From: an uncultured Pelagibacteraceae bacterium
GTDB lineage: Bacteria > Pseudomonadota > Alphaproteobacteria > Pelagibacterales > Pelagibacteraceae
Assembly: GCA_902526645.1 (NCBI GenBank)
Contig: CABZLS010000001.1
Coordinates: 62,001-126,000, forward strand
Direction: 5' to 3'
Length of the DNA stretch: 64,000 nucleotides
Every line of letters starts with the position of its first letter. Position 1 is the stretch's first letter. Position numbers and translations under genes: made by a program. Below the pieces are notes generated by a model, which worked only from the letters and a program-made list of their open reading frames with translations, ran no database searches and was not told where the DNA came from. Of this stretch, positions 12,142 to 20,227 are shown one piece after another.

Positions 12142-14008
12142 TTCATCAAGTGATAATGTAAAAAAATTAAATTCTATCAATAGACGAATGTTTATAACTG
12201 GATCTTTTAAATTTTTTATAATGGTAGGTATAGTTAGTAGATTATTTTTTTTACAAGTAAAAGAGAATAAAAAATATTTAACACTTTCAGATAAGAATAG
12301 AATTAGGGAATGGAAATTAGCACCTGTTAGAGGTGAATTTCAAGATTATTTTGGAAACGTTATTGCTGGAAATTTTGAAGCTTATCAACTTCATGTAATT
12401 CCTGAACAGGTTGAGGATTTCAGATATGTAATTTTTCGTTTAAAAGATTTACTAGAACTATCAGATAAAGAATTTAAAAAAATACTTAAGAAAAAAAGAG
12501 AAATAAAACCTTGGGAAACTTTAATTGTTTCTGACAATTTAAGTTGGCAAAAATTTTCTAAAATTAACAATCATTTATATGATTTAAATGGCGTAAAACC
12601 AGTTATATCAATTTCAAGAAATTATCCATATAGTGAGAATTTTACACACTTAATTGGTTATGTGAGCCAAGCAAATCAAAAGGATATTGAAAATTTAGAC
12701 TCAATTAAGAAAAACTTTGTTCCAGGTCTTAAAGTAGGAAAAGTGGGATTAGAAAAATCATTTGAGGAAAAATTAATAGGATCAAATGATATTGAGAGAT
12801 ATGAAGTTAATGCTTATGGTAGAAGAATTAGTCAATTAGAATTTCAAAAAGGCAAAAAGGGTGAGACTTTAAGACTAACTATTGATACTGAAGTTCAAAA
12901 ATTAACTAGCAATTTACTTAAAGATAAAGCTGGATCTATATGCGTGATGGATATCTATACTGGTGCAATCATTGCAATGAATTCTTCCCCGTCTTTTGAT
13001 CCAAATTTATTTGTTTTTGGAATAAGCAATGACGATTGGCAATTAATTCGTAATGATCCTTTGAAACCATTAGTAAATAAAACTCTTCAAGGAAATTACT
13101 CTCCAGGATCTACAATTAAACCAATTGTTGCTTTATCAGCTTTAGAAAATGGAATCATAAATACTAATTTTACGGTAAAATGCACTGGTAAAACTGAAAT
13201 GTATGGTCAAACTTATCATTGTTGGAAAAAAAAAGGTCACGGATTTGTAAGTTTGAGAAATGCAATGAAACAATCATGTGATACTTATTTTTATGAAATT
13301 TCACGTAAACTTGGTGTTGATAAATTAAGTGAAACTGCAAAGAAATTTGGCTTAGGAGAAAAGGTTTTTGGAAACCTATTTGAAATTGAAAAAAAAGGAT
13401 TGGTACCAAATACACAATGGAAAAAAAATGCCTTAGGACAAGGATGGTTATTAGGAGAAACAATGATAACTGGAATTGGACAAGGATATATTCAAACTAC
13501 TCCAATACAATTATGTTTAATGACAGCTCAAATAGCCAATGGTGGTCATAAAATTTACCCTCAAATAGTTGTTGGTCAACAAATAGAAAATCAATCAATT
13601 GAAAAATTTTCACCATTATATAAAAATTCAAAAAATATTAAGATTGTTCAAGATGCCATGTTTGGTTCTACAAATGAGGTAATGGGAACCTCGTATAAAT
13701 CAAGAATTGATAATCCTAAATATCAGTTTGCTGGTAAAACTGGAACTGCCCAAGTAAAAAAAATAACTGAAAGAGAAAGAGAATTAGATTTAAAAACTTT
13801 TCAAATACCTTATGAACAAAGAGATCATGCGCTTTATGTAGCTTTTGGACCTTATAAAAATCCAAGATATGCCTTAAGTATTTTAATTGAGCATGGTGGA
13901 AATGGAAGTACTACAGCTGCTCCAATGGCAAAAGAATTATTTAAATTAATAATTGATCGTCATTCAATTAGAGAATCGATAGATTCTAAAAAATATTTGG
14001 AGATATAA
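12134..14008 (+). CDS. mrdA: Penicillin-binding protein 2 (elongasome transpeptidase)
   Basis: 624 aa. An N-terminal membrane anchor (about residues 22-42), a PBP dimerisation domain starting at APVRGEFQD, and a transpeptidase domain. The active-site motifs are present: SPGSTIKP (SxxK), SCDTYFYEI (PBP2 form of SxN) and KTGTAQ. It cross-links peptidoglycan during cell elongation with RodA, which is encoded immediately downstream with no gap. Confidence 0.96.
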   Translation: MINSSSDNVKKLNSINRRMFITGSFKFFIMVGIVSRLFFLQVKENKKYLTLSDKNRIREWKLAPVRGEFQDYFGNVIAGNFEAYQLHVIPEQVEDFRYVIFRLKDLLELSDKEFKKILKKKREIKPWETLIVSDNLSWQKFSKINNHLYDLNGVKPVISISRNYPYSENFTHLIGYVSQANQKDIENLDSIKKNFVPGLKVGKVGLEKSFEEKLIGSNDIERYEVNAYGRRISQLEFQKGKKGETLRLTIDTEVQKLTSNLLKDKAGSICVMDIYTGAIIAMNSSPSFDPNLFVFGISNDDWQLIRNDPLKPLVNKTLQGNYSPGSTIKPIVALSALENGIINTNFTVKCTGKTEMYGQTYHCWKKKGHGFVSLRNAMKQSCDTYFYEISRKLGVDKLSETAKKFGLGEKVFGNLFEIEKKGLVPNTQWKKNALGQGWLLGETMITGIGQGYIQTTPIQLCLMTAQIANGGHKIYPQIVVGQQIENQSIEKFSPLYKNSKNIKIVQDAMFGSTNEVMGTSYKSRIDNPKYQFAGKTGTAQVKKITERERELDLKTFQIPYEQRDHALYVAFGPYKNPRYALSILIEHGGNGSTTAAPMAKELFKLIIDRHSIRESIDSKKYLEI

Positions 14009-15136
14009 ATGTATCAACATACAAGATTAAGCAATAACAATTTTGGTATTTTGCAGAAATTTAAAAATTTTGATTATACGTTGTTATTCTGTATTTTGTT
14101 ATTAGGTTTTATAAGCCTCACAACAATTTATTCAACAGATGGAGGTGAAGTATTATTTCATACTAAAAGTCATTTTACCAAGCTGGTAGTGTTTACTTTA
14201 ATGATGTTAATTATTTCTTTTATAAATATAAAATTTTGGTTTTCACTTGGTTATTTATCATATTTAGCAGTCATTGGTTTGTTAGTCTGGACATATTTAT
14301 TTGGAATAACTTCTTCTGGTTCTCAAAGATGGATTAATCTTTATTTTATAAATTTACAACCATCTGAATTGATGAAGATTTTTATAATTCTTTGTCTTGC
14401 AAAATATTTTCATAGAATGAAATTAGAAAATGTGAACTCAATATATACTATTTTGACATCCCTTATCATCATTATGCTTCCAATGGGGTTAGTTATAGTT
14501 CAACCAGATTTGGGTACAGCTTTGCTAATTGCAGTAAGTGGTATCGCTGTTTTATGGTTCGCAGGCATAAATCATAAATATTTTATTTATACAATGCTTG
14601 GATTTGTGATCTCACTTCCATTTATAATCGCATTTTTAAAACCATATCAAAAATTAAGAGTCTTAACTTTTTTAAATCCTGATAGAGATCCTCTTGGAGC
14701 TGGTTATCAAATTATTCAATCAAAAATTGCTGTAGGCTCAGGAGGAATTTTTGGTAAAGGCTTTCTAAAAGGAACACAAAGTTATTTAGAATTTTTACCT
14801 GAAAAACATACAGATTTTATTTTCACCCTTTTTTCTGAAGAGTTTGGTTTTGTAGGCTCTACTATACTTCTATTAATATATGCAATAATTATTTATAGAA
14901 TTGTTGCTATTGGGGCGAGCTGTAGAAGTTATTTTGCAAAAATTTTTTGTTATAGTTTTAGTGCTGCAATTTTTGTTTTTATAACAATTAATATGAGCAT
15001 GGTTTTAGGCTTACTACCTATAGTTGGATCTCCTCTGCCAATAATGTCCTATGGTGGCTCCTCAATGTTAGCCACTATGATTGGTTTCGGTATTGTAATG
15101 AGTGCCAGAGTTCACAATCAACAATTAATTGCCTAA
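14009..15136 (+). CDS. rodA: SEDS glycosyltransferase RodA
   Basis: 375 aa polytopic protein of the SEDS family. Signatures include QPDLGTALLIA, the PEKHTDFIFTLFSEEFGF loop containing the catalytic region, and the C-terminal PIVGSPLPIMSYGGSS. RodA polymerises glycan strands for lateral wall growth with PBP2. It starts at the base after the mrdA stop and ends the mreBCD-mrdA-rodA operon. mrdB is a synonym. Confidence 0.96.
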   Translation: MYQHTRLSNNNFGILQKFKNFDYTLLFCILLLGFISLTTIYSTDGGEVLFHTKSHFTKLVVFTLMMLIISFINIKFWFSLGYLSYLAVIGLLVWTYLFGITSSGSQRWINLYFINLQPSELMKIFIILCLAKYFHRMKLENVNSIYTILTSLIIIMLPMGLVIVQPDLGTALLIAVSGIAVLWFAGINHKYFIYTMLGFVISLPFIIAFLKPYQKLRVLTFLNPDRDPLGAGYQIIQSKIAVGSGGIFGKGFLKGTQSYLEFLPEKHTDFIFTLFSEEFGFVGSTILLLIYAIIIYRIVAIGASCRSYFAKIFCYSFSAAIFVFITINMSMVLGLLPIVGSPLPIMSYGGSSMLATMIGFGIVMSARVHNQQLIA

Positions 15137-15185
15137 GTATAATTTGTCGCTTAACTTTATTTAAAGATAAATTGTATATTTTCTT

Positions 15186-16427
15186 ATGAGTAAAAATTTA
15201 AACGTAGGAATTGTTGGGGCTGGTATCCAAGGAATTTCTAATGCTCTATTTCTTCAAAAAAAAGGTTTTAACGTAACTATTTTTGACAGGGATGAACCTG
15301 GTAGTCCTGCAGCATCCTATGGAAATGCAGGTCATTTTTCACCATACGCATCTTTATCTTTGAACAGAACAGATATTCTCGCAGATGTTCCCGCAATGTT
15401 ATTAAGTTCTACAGGACCTTTAGCGCTTAAATGGAATTATTTACCAAAAATGATACCGTGGTTTCTTAAATTCATTTTAAATACCAGCAAAAATAAAATG
15501 ATGCACACTGCTAGAAATATGCATCAAATTTTAGATTTAGCTTTGCCAGCATATGACGAGTTGTTTGATGAAATTCAATTAGAGGGCTTAGTCGAAAATA
15601 AGGGGATCTTATACATTTGGAACCATAAAGATTTAAAAAGTAGAGAATTAGAAATCAGAGTTAGAGATGAACTAGGAGTTAAACAGCAATTAGTAAATAA
15701 AGATGAGATACATGATTTAGAACCAAATATAAAACCTTTTTATCATGCAGGTGTTTATTATCCTTACGCGAGACATGCTAGAAACCCGAAAAAAATATTA
15801 TTAAAGTTTTTTGAACTATTTTTAAAAAAAGGTGGAAAATTTGAAAAGAAAAATATTAATGATATTCAATTTGAATCCGAGAAGCCAATTTTTATCGCTG
15901 AAAATGAAAGATATTGTTTTGATAAAATTGTAATTGCCTGTGGGGCTTTTTCAAAAAAATTAACAGACAATTTAGATGAAAAAATACCTTTAGATACTGA
16001 AAGAGGATATCATGTTCACTTTAAAAATTGTGATCATCTTCTAAGTAGACCAGTAATTTTTTCTAACAGGGGATTTGGAATTACGCCAATGGAGCAAGGT
16101 TTAAGAGTAGTTGGCACAGTTGAATTTGGTGGTTTAGATAATCCTCTTTCAAAATCAAGAATAAAAAATTTAATAAATAATGCAAAGTATATGTTGGGAG
16201 ACCTACCTGAGCATGATGATGAGTGGTTAGGCTTTAGACCAACATTACCAGATTTTCTACCTGTTATGGGTCCATCTAAAAAATATAAAAATGTATTCTA
16301 TTGTTTTGGTCATCATCATTTAGGATGGACATTAGGACCAATATCTGGAAAGATTGTATCTGGAATGATAGCTAAAGAGAATACAAATTTAAATCTAGAC
16401 CCTTATAGCTCAACAAGATTTAGTTAA
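15186..16427 (+). CDS. FAD-dependent oxidoreductase, D-amino acid dehydrogenase (DadA)-like
   Basis: 413 aa. The N-terminal dinucleotide-binding motif GIVGAGIQGISNALFLQKKGFNVTIFD is near residue 7, and PAASYGNAGHFSP is the DadA-type flavin-contact region. The C-terminal DAO domain has GFRPTLPDFLPVMGPS and FGHHHLGWTLGP. The family oxidises D-amino acids or N-substituted glycines and passes electrons to the respiratory chain. Exact substrate is unknown. It heads a run of closely packed genes to 20227 that includes a D-2-hydroxyacid dehydrogenase, hinting at use of D-configured or opine-like compounds. Confidence 0.82.
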   Translation: MSKNLNVGIVGAGIQGISNALFLQKKGFNVTIFDRDEPGSPAASYGNAGHFSPYASLSLNRTDILADVPAMLLSSTGPLALKWNYLPKMIPWFLKFILNTSKNKMMHTARNMHQILDLALPAYDELFDEIQLEGLVENKGILYIWNHKDLKSRELEIRVRDELGVKQQLVNKDEIHDLEPNIKPFYHAGVYYPYARHARNPKKILLKFFELFLKKGGKFEKKNINDIQFESEKPIFIAENERYCFDKIVIACGAFSKKLTDNLDEKIPLDTERGYHVHFKNCDHLLSRPVIFSNRGFGITPMEQGLRVVGTVEFGGLDNPLSKSRIKNLINNAKYMLGDLPEHDDEWLGFRPTLPDFLPVMGPSKKYKNVFYCFGHHHLGWTLGPISGKIVSGMIAKENTNLNLDPYSSTRFS

Positions 16428-16429
16428 AA

Positions 16430-17323
16430 ATGCAAAATACTAAAGCATATATAATGCTAGTATGTGCAACGTTATTTTGGGCAGGAAACTTTACATTAGC
16501 AAAACTTGCTTACTTAGAAAATATACCTCCAAACTCACTTGCATTTTTAAGGTGGTGCCTAGTATGGATAATATTACTTCCTTTCACCTATAAAGAGATA
16601 TTAAAATTAAAAGATCAAATTAATAGAAATTTATCATTATTCCTTATTCTAGGTTCTACTAGTGTATGTATATTTACTTCTTTTACTTATAACGCTTTAA
16701 ATTACACTCAAGTAATTAATGCATCACTTTTTAATACCGCAATACCCGTAACGATAATTTTAGTTTGTTTTTTATTAAAAATTGAAAAAACAAATATTTT
16801 TCAAATATCTGGATTACTTATTTCAGTTTTAGGAATTTTAGCTATTATTACTAAACTTGATCTAAATATTTTACTTACCTTAAATTTTAACAAAGGAGAT
16901 TTATTTATGGTCGGAGCAATTATTGCTTGGGGAATATATTCTGCTTATTTGAGAAAAAGAACCTTCGAAGTATCTTTACTTGCTCTTGTCCATATAATTT
17001 GCACATTTGGATTAATTTTTCTTTTGCCTCTTTTTATTTTAGATGTGACACAAGGCAAAATTATTGAGATGAGTAGTAATTTTTTTTATATTTTAGCTTA
17101 TGTTGCAATATTTCCAAGTATCGGATCTTATTATTGTTGGGCAGGAGCAGTTTCTATCATTGGAGCAAATAGAGCGGGAATATTCTTATCTTTAATTCCA
17201 TTATTTAGCACTTTGATGGCAATATTCTTTTATAATGAACAATTTCAATTTTTTCACTTGATTGGAGCAATTTTAATTATATTAGGTTTATTCTTATCAA
17301 ATAAAGAAATGAAAAATGCTTAA
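16430..17323 (+). CDS. EamA/DMT-family transporter
   Basis: 297 aa with about ten hydrophobic helices arranged as two EamA repeats; the first begins LVCATLFWAGNFTLAKLA and the second near FMVGAIIAWGIYSAYLRKR. DMT-family members export amino acids or metabolites, or import small solutes; the substrate cannot be read from sequence. It lies 2 bp after the DadA-like gene and overlaps the next gene by 8 bp, so its cargo may be related to theirs. Confidence 0.85.
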   Translation: MQNTKAYIMLVCATLFWAGNFTLAKLAYLENIPPNSLAFLRWCLVWIILLPFTYKEILKLKDQINRNLSLFLILGSTSVCIFTSFTYNALNYTQVINASLFNTAIPVTIILVCFLLKIEKTNIFQISGLLISVLGILAIITKLDLNILLTLNFNKGDLFMVGAIIAWGIYSAYLRKRTFEVSLLALVHIICTFGLIFLLPLFILDVTQGKIIEMSSNFFYILAYVAIFPSIGSYYCWAGAVSIIGANRAGIFLSLIPLFSTLMAIFFYNEQFQFFHLIGAILIILGLFLSNKEMKNA

Positions 17324-18266
17324 AGTTGCTATTTTAGATGATTACCAAAATGTTTCTCAACAATTTGTTGACATACAAAAACTCTCAGGAAAATATGAGA
17401 TTAAAATTTTTAGTGAACCATTTAAAGATGAAGCTGATGCTATAGATAAATTAGCAGATTTTGAGGCGTTATTAATAATGAGAGAAAGAACTCCAATTAA
17501 TAAAAATTTGATCGAGAATTTAACTAATCTAAAATTCATTATAACTAGTGGATTAAGAAATAAATCTATTGATCTAGAAACAGCAAAAAAAAGAAAAATT
17601 ATAGTCAGTGGAACAGAAAGCAATCTTAATCCAACACCTGAGTTGACATGGGCTTTAATATTGGGATTAGCTAGAAATTTAAAAGAGGAAATAGATAATA
17701 TGTATCAAGGTTATTGGCAAACAACAGTGGGAGTTGAGTTAAAAGGAAAAATTCTTGGATTGATCGGTCTAGGAAAAGTTGGATCTCAGGTGGCAAAAAT
17801 TGGAAAAGCATTTGGCATGCAAGTAATGGCATGGAGTGAAAATTTAAGCTTAGACACCTGCAAAGAACTAGATGTTTTACCATGTAGTAAAGAAGATTTA
17901 ATTAAAAATTCAGATTTTTTATCCATCCATGTTCAAGGTGGTGACAGATATAGAGATTGTATTACTATTAAAGAACTAGATAAAATGAAAAAAACAGCCT
18001 ATTTGATAAATACTTCAAGAGGCCCAATTGTAAATGAAGATGATTTAATCATTGCATTGTCTACTAATGAAATAGCTGGTGCAGGTATTGATGTTTATGA
18101 AAAAGAACCCTTACCAGAAAATAATAAATTAAGGTTTTTACCTAATACATTGCTAACACCTCATATCGGTTATGTTACCGCAGAAAATTATAACATATAC
18201 TACACCCAAATGATTGAGTCACTAGAAGCGTGTGTAAATGGGAAGCCAATTCGTATCATTGAGTAA
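17316..18266 (+). CDS. D-2-hydroxyacid dehydrogenase (NAD-dependent)
   Basis: 316 aa. The NAD-binding Rossmann motif GLIGLGKVGSQVAKIGKAFGM is in the middle, followed by INTSRGPIVNEDDL, the acid in GIDVYEKEPLP and the catalytic His in LTPHIGYVT. The family reversibly reduces 2-keto acids to D-2-hydroxy acids (glycerate, lactate and phosphoglycerate types); no ACT domain is present, so a serine-pathway SerA is unlikely. It overlaps the EamA gene by 8 bp and precedes the deacetylase-like gene by 2 bp. Confidence 0.87.
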   Translation: MLKVAILDDYQNVSQQFVDIQKLSGKYEIKIFSEPFKDEADAIDKLADFEALLIMRERTPINKNLIENLTNLKFIITSGLRNKSIDLETAKKRKIIVSGTESNLNPTPELTWALILGLARNLKEEIDNMYQGYWQTTVGVELKGKILGLIGLGKVGSQVAKIGKAFGMQVMAWSENLSLDTCKELDVLPCSKEDLIKNSDFLSIHVQGGDRYRDCITIKELDKMKKTAYLINTSRGPIVNEDDLIIALSTNEIAGAGIDVYEKEPLPENNKLRFLPNTLLTPHIGYVTAENYNIYYTQMIESLEACVNGKPIRIIE

Positions 18267-18268
18267 TT

Positions 18269-19162
18269 ATGGATTTAGCAGTTGTAAATCATGAAGATTA
18301 TTTTGCAAAAATTGGTGATGATCACAAATTTCCAATAAATAAGTTTAATGAGCTTGCTAATTACCTTATAGAAAAAAAGATAGTAAAAAAATTTCATAAA
18401 CCTTTGGCTTGTTCTGAAGAAACTTTAAAAAGAGTTCATTCAGAGACCTACATTAAAAAAGTAAAAAATAAAACTTTAGATAAAAATATTGTGAAAAAAA
18501 TTGGCTTTCCACTTGTTGATAGCGTAATTAGAAGATCTTTAGTAGCAACAGGAGGTACTGTGCTCGCATCTAAACTTGCCATTCATAATGGTGTTGCTTG
18601 TAATACTGCAGGTGGAAGTCATCATGCAAATTTTGAGGGAGGGGCGGGTTATTGTGTATTCAATGATGTTGCAGTTGCAGCCCAATACCTGCTTGATCGC
18701 GGATTAGCTGGCAAGATTTTAATTGTAGACTTAGACGTTCATCAGGGCAATGGAACTGCTGATATTTTTCTGGCTAACAAAAATGTCTTTACTTTTAGCA
18801 TGCATTCAAAATCAAATTATCCTGCAAAAAAATCAGTAAGTGATCTTGATGTTGAGCTAGAAGATAACATGGAGGATGAAAAATATGTAAAATTACTAAA
18901 ATTTTATCTTAAACAATTGAATGAAGAAAATTTTGATTATGTTTTTTATATTGCTGGTGTTGATATACATTTTAATGATCGACTAGGTAAATTAAAAATT
19001 TCAGATGAAGGCATCAGAAAAAGAGATGAAATTGTTACAGAAAATTTTTTTTCAAAAGGTGTGCCTCTTTGTGGAGTTTTAGGAGGTGGTTATAATAAAA
19101 ATTTTAAAAAATTAGTTGAATTACATTCTCTTTTACATCAATCATGTGCTAGATTATTATAA
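18269..19162 (+). CDS. Histone-deacetylase/AcuC-superfamily hydrolase
   Basis: 297 aa. The zinc-hydrolase signature is visible: SHHANFEGGAGYCVFND (catalytic His pair), DLDVHQGNGT (zinc Asp and His) and AGVDIHFND (third ligand). In bacteria this fold covers acetoin-utilisation-like proteins, acetylpolyamine amidohydrolases and protein deacetylases. At this short length no extra domain is present. The substrate is unknown; a link to the neighbouring dehydrogenases is only positional. Confidence 0.82.
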   Translation: MDLAVVNHEDYFAKIGDDHKFPINKFNELANYLIEKKIVKKFHKPLACSEETLKRVHSETYIKKVKNKTLDKNIVKKIGFPLVDSVIRRSLVATGGTVLASKLAIHNGVACNTAGGSHHANFEGGAGYCVFNDVAVAAQYLLDRGLAGKILIVDLDVHQGNGTADIFLANKNVFTFSMHSKSNYPAKKSVSDLDVELEDNMEDEKYVKLLKFYLKQLNEENFDYVFYIAGVDIHFNDRLGKLKISDEGIRKRDEIVTENFFSKGVPLCGVLGGGYNKNFKKLVELHSLLHQSCARLL

Positions 19163-19166
19163 CTGA

Positions 19167-19535
19167 ATGAGTAAAAAAAATCTAAATCTTACTGCGGAAC
19201 AAAAATTGGTAATGTTTGAAGAGGGCACGGAACCACCTGGTACAAGTGATTTGAATAATGAGAAAAGAGAAGGGAGTTATCATTGTGCAAATTGTGATGT
19301 AAAATTATTTGATTCAAAAACTAAATATGAAAGTGGATCTGGATGGCCTTCGTTTTACCAATCATTGCCAGATGTCTTTGAGACAAAAACAGATTATTTA
19401 TTAGGCTATGGAAGAATTGAGTATCATTGTAAAAATTGTGGTGGACATCATGGTCATATCTTTGATGATGGTCCAAAGCCAACAGGCAAAAGATACTGCA
19501 ATAATGGAATTTGTCTGATATTTCGTCCAAAATGA
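19167..19535 (+). CDS. msrB: Peptide-methionine (R)-S-oxide reductase MsrB
   Basis: 122 aa. Two CxxC zinc pairs are present (CANC and CKNC), with GSGWPSFYQ, HHGHIFDDGPKPTG and the catalytic Cys in RYCNNGICL. The family reduces methionine-R-sulfoxide in proteins. The last residues (NNGICLIFRPK) differ from the common INSASLRF but keep the catalytic cysteine. It starts 4 bp after the deacetylase-like gene. Confidence 0.93.
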   Translation: MSKKNLNLTAEQKLVMFEEGTEPPGTSDLNNEKREGSYHCANCDVKLFDSKTKYESGSGWPSFYQSLPDVFETKTDYLLGYGRIEYHCKNCGGHHGHIFDDGPKPTGKRYCNNGICLIFRPK

Positions 19536-19544
19536 AAAATAGAA

Positions 19545-19886
19545 ATGGGAAAAATAAAAATAGTTTTTTATTTGATTTTAGTCTTCGTAATTTACAAAGG
19601 CTATGTTGCATTTAAAAATTTTGAAATTGGCGTTGAAGATAGAGTTGCTGAAATTGAAGAAAAAGCAGATTTTGAAAAAGAGGGTGAGGTTATTGGATTA
19701 ATGATGTATTTAGGAGAACCTTTAGAACTCAAGGAGCATTTGCTTACTCCAAGCAGATCTAAATGTTTAGAGATGAAACAAATAGCTGAGGAAACATCAT
19801 TTGCATATTATGAATGTGCTAGAGTGAGCGCAGTACTTAAGGGAAATAAAATTGTTAGTATTATTGAAGAACTCGAAGTATTTTGA
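19545..19886 (+). CDS. Hypothetical single-pass membrane protein
   Basis: 113 aa. One N-terminal membrane helix (about residues 4-22) is followed by an acidic segment and a C-terminal part with two cysteines (RSKCLEM and YYECARV) that might form a disulfide outside the cytoplasm. No family was recognised. It sits 9 bp after msrB and overlaps the next gene by 4 bp, so it is likely part of the same transcript. Confidence 0.6.
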   Translation: MGKIKIVFYLILVFVIYKGYVAFKNFEIGVEDRVAEIEEKADFEKEGEVIGLMMYLGEPLELKEHLLTPSRSKCLEMKQIAEETSFAYYECARVSAVLKGNKIVSIIEELEVF

Positions 19887-20227
19887 TGATTATTAAATAT
19901 ATAAGTTTTTTAATTGGTATTATTTGGTCATATTCAATTATTAAGACACAATCAATTTTTAGTAAAAAAGCTGGTATAATTTTTAAACTATTTATATCTA
20001 AAGTTTCTTGGTTAACGTTAATAGCAGCTTGTTATTTTGGTTATAAAAACTTTTCAATTCATCATACTTTAATTGGAGTTTTAATCGGAATAGCAATTGT
20101 ACATTTAGGTTTTTATTTTTTAAAAAAATTTCTTATTTCAAAGTTCTCTGAACAAAATTTACTTTTGATAAAATCTTTTTTTGAATATTCTTTAATTGCT
20201 TGGGTAATTTATTATATATTTTTTTAA
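19883..20227 (+). CDS. Hypothetical small membrane protein
   Basis: 114 aa with about four hydrophobic helices separated by short basic loops. ATGATG at 19883 overlaps the previous stop, suggesting translational coupling. No family was recognised. Its stop codon is immediately adjacent to the stop of the convergent autotransporter gene, leaving no intergenic space for a separate terminator. Confidence 0.6.
   Translation: MMIIKYISFLIGIIWSYSIIKTQSIFSKKAGIIFKLFISKVSWLTLIAACYFGYKNFSIHHTLIGVLIGIAIVHLGFYFLKKFLISKFSEQNLLLIKSFFEYSLIAWVIYYIFF

Noticed and set aside
13260..13300. Apparent loss of the SxN motif in PBP2 (SCD)
   Set aside because: SCD is the normal form in PBP2-type elongation transpeptidases.
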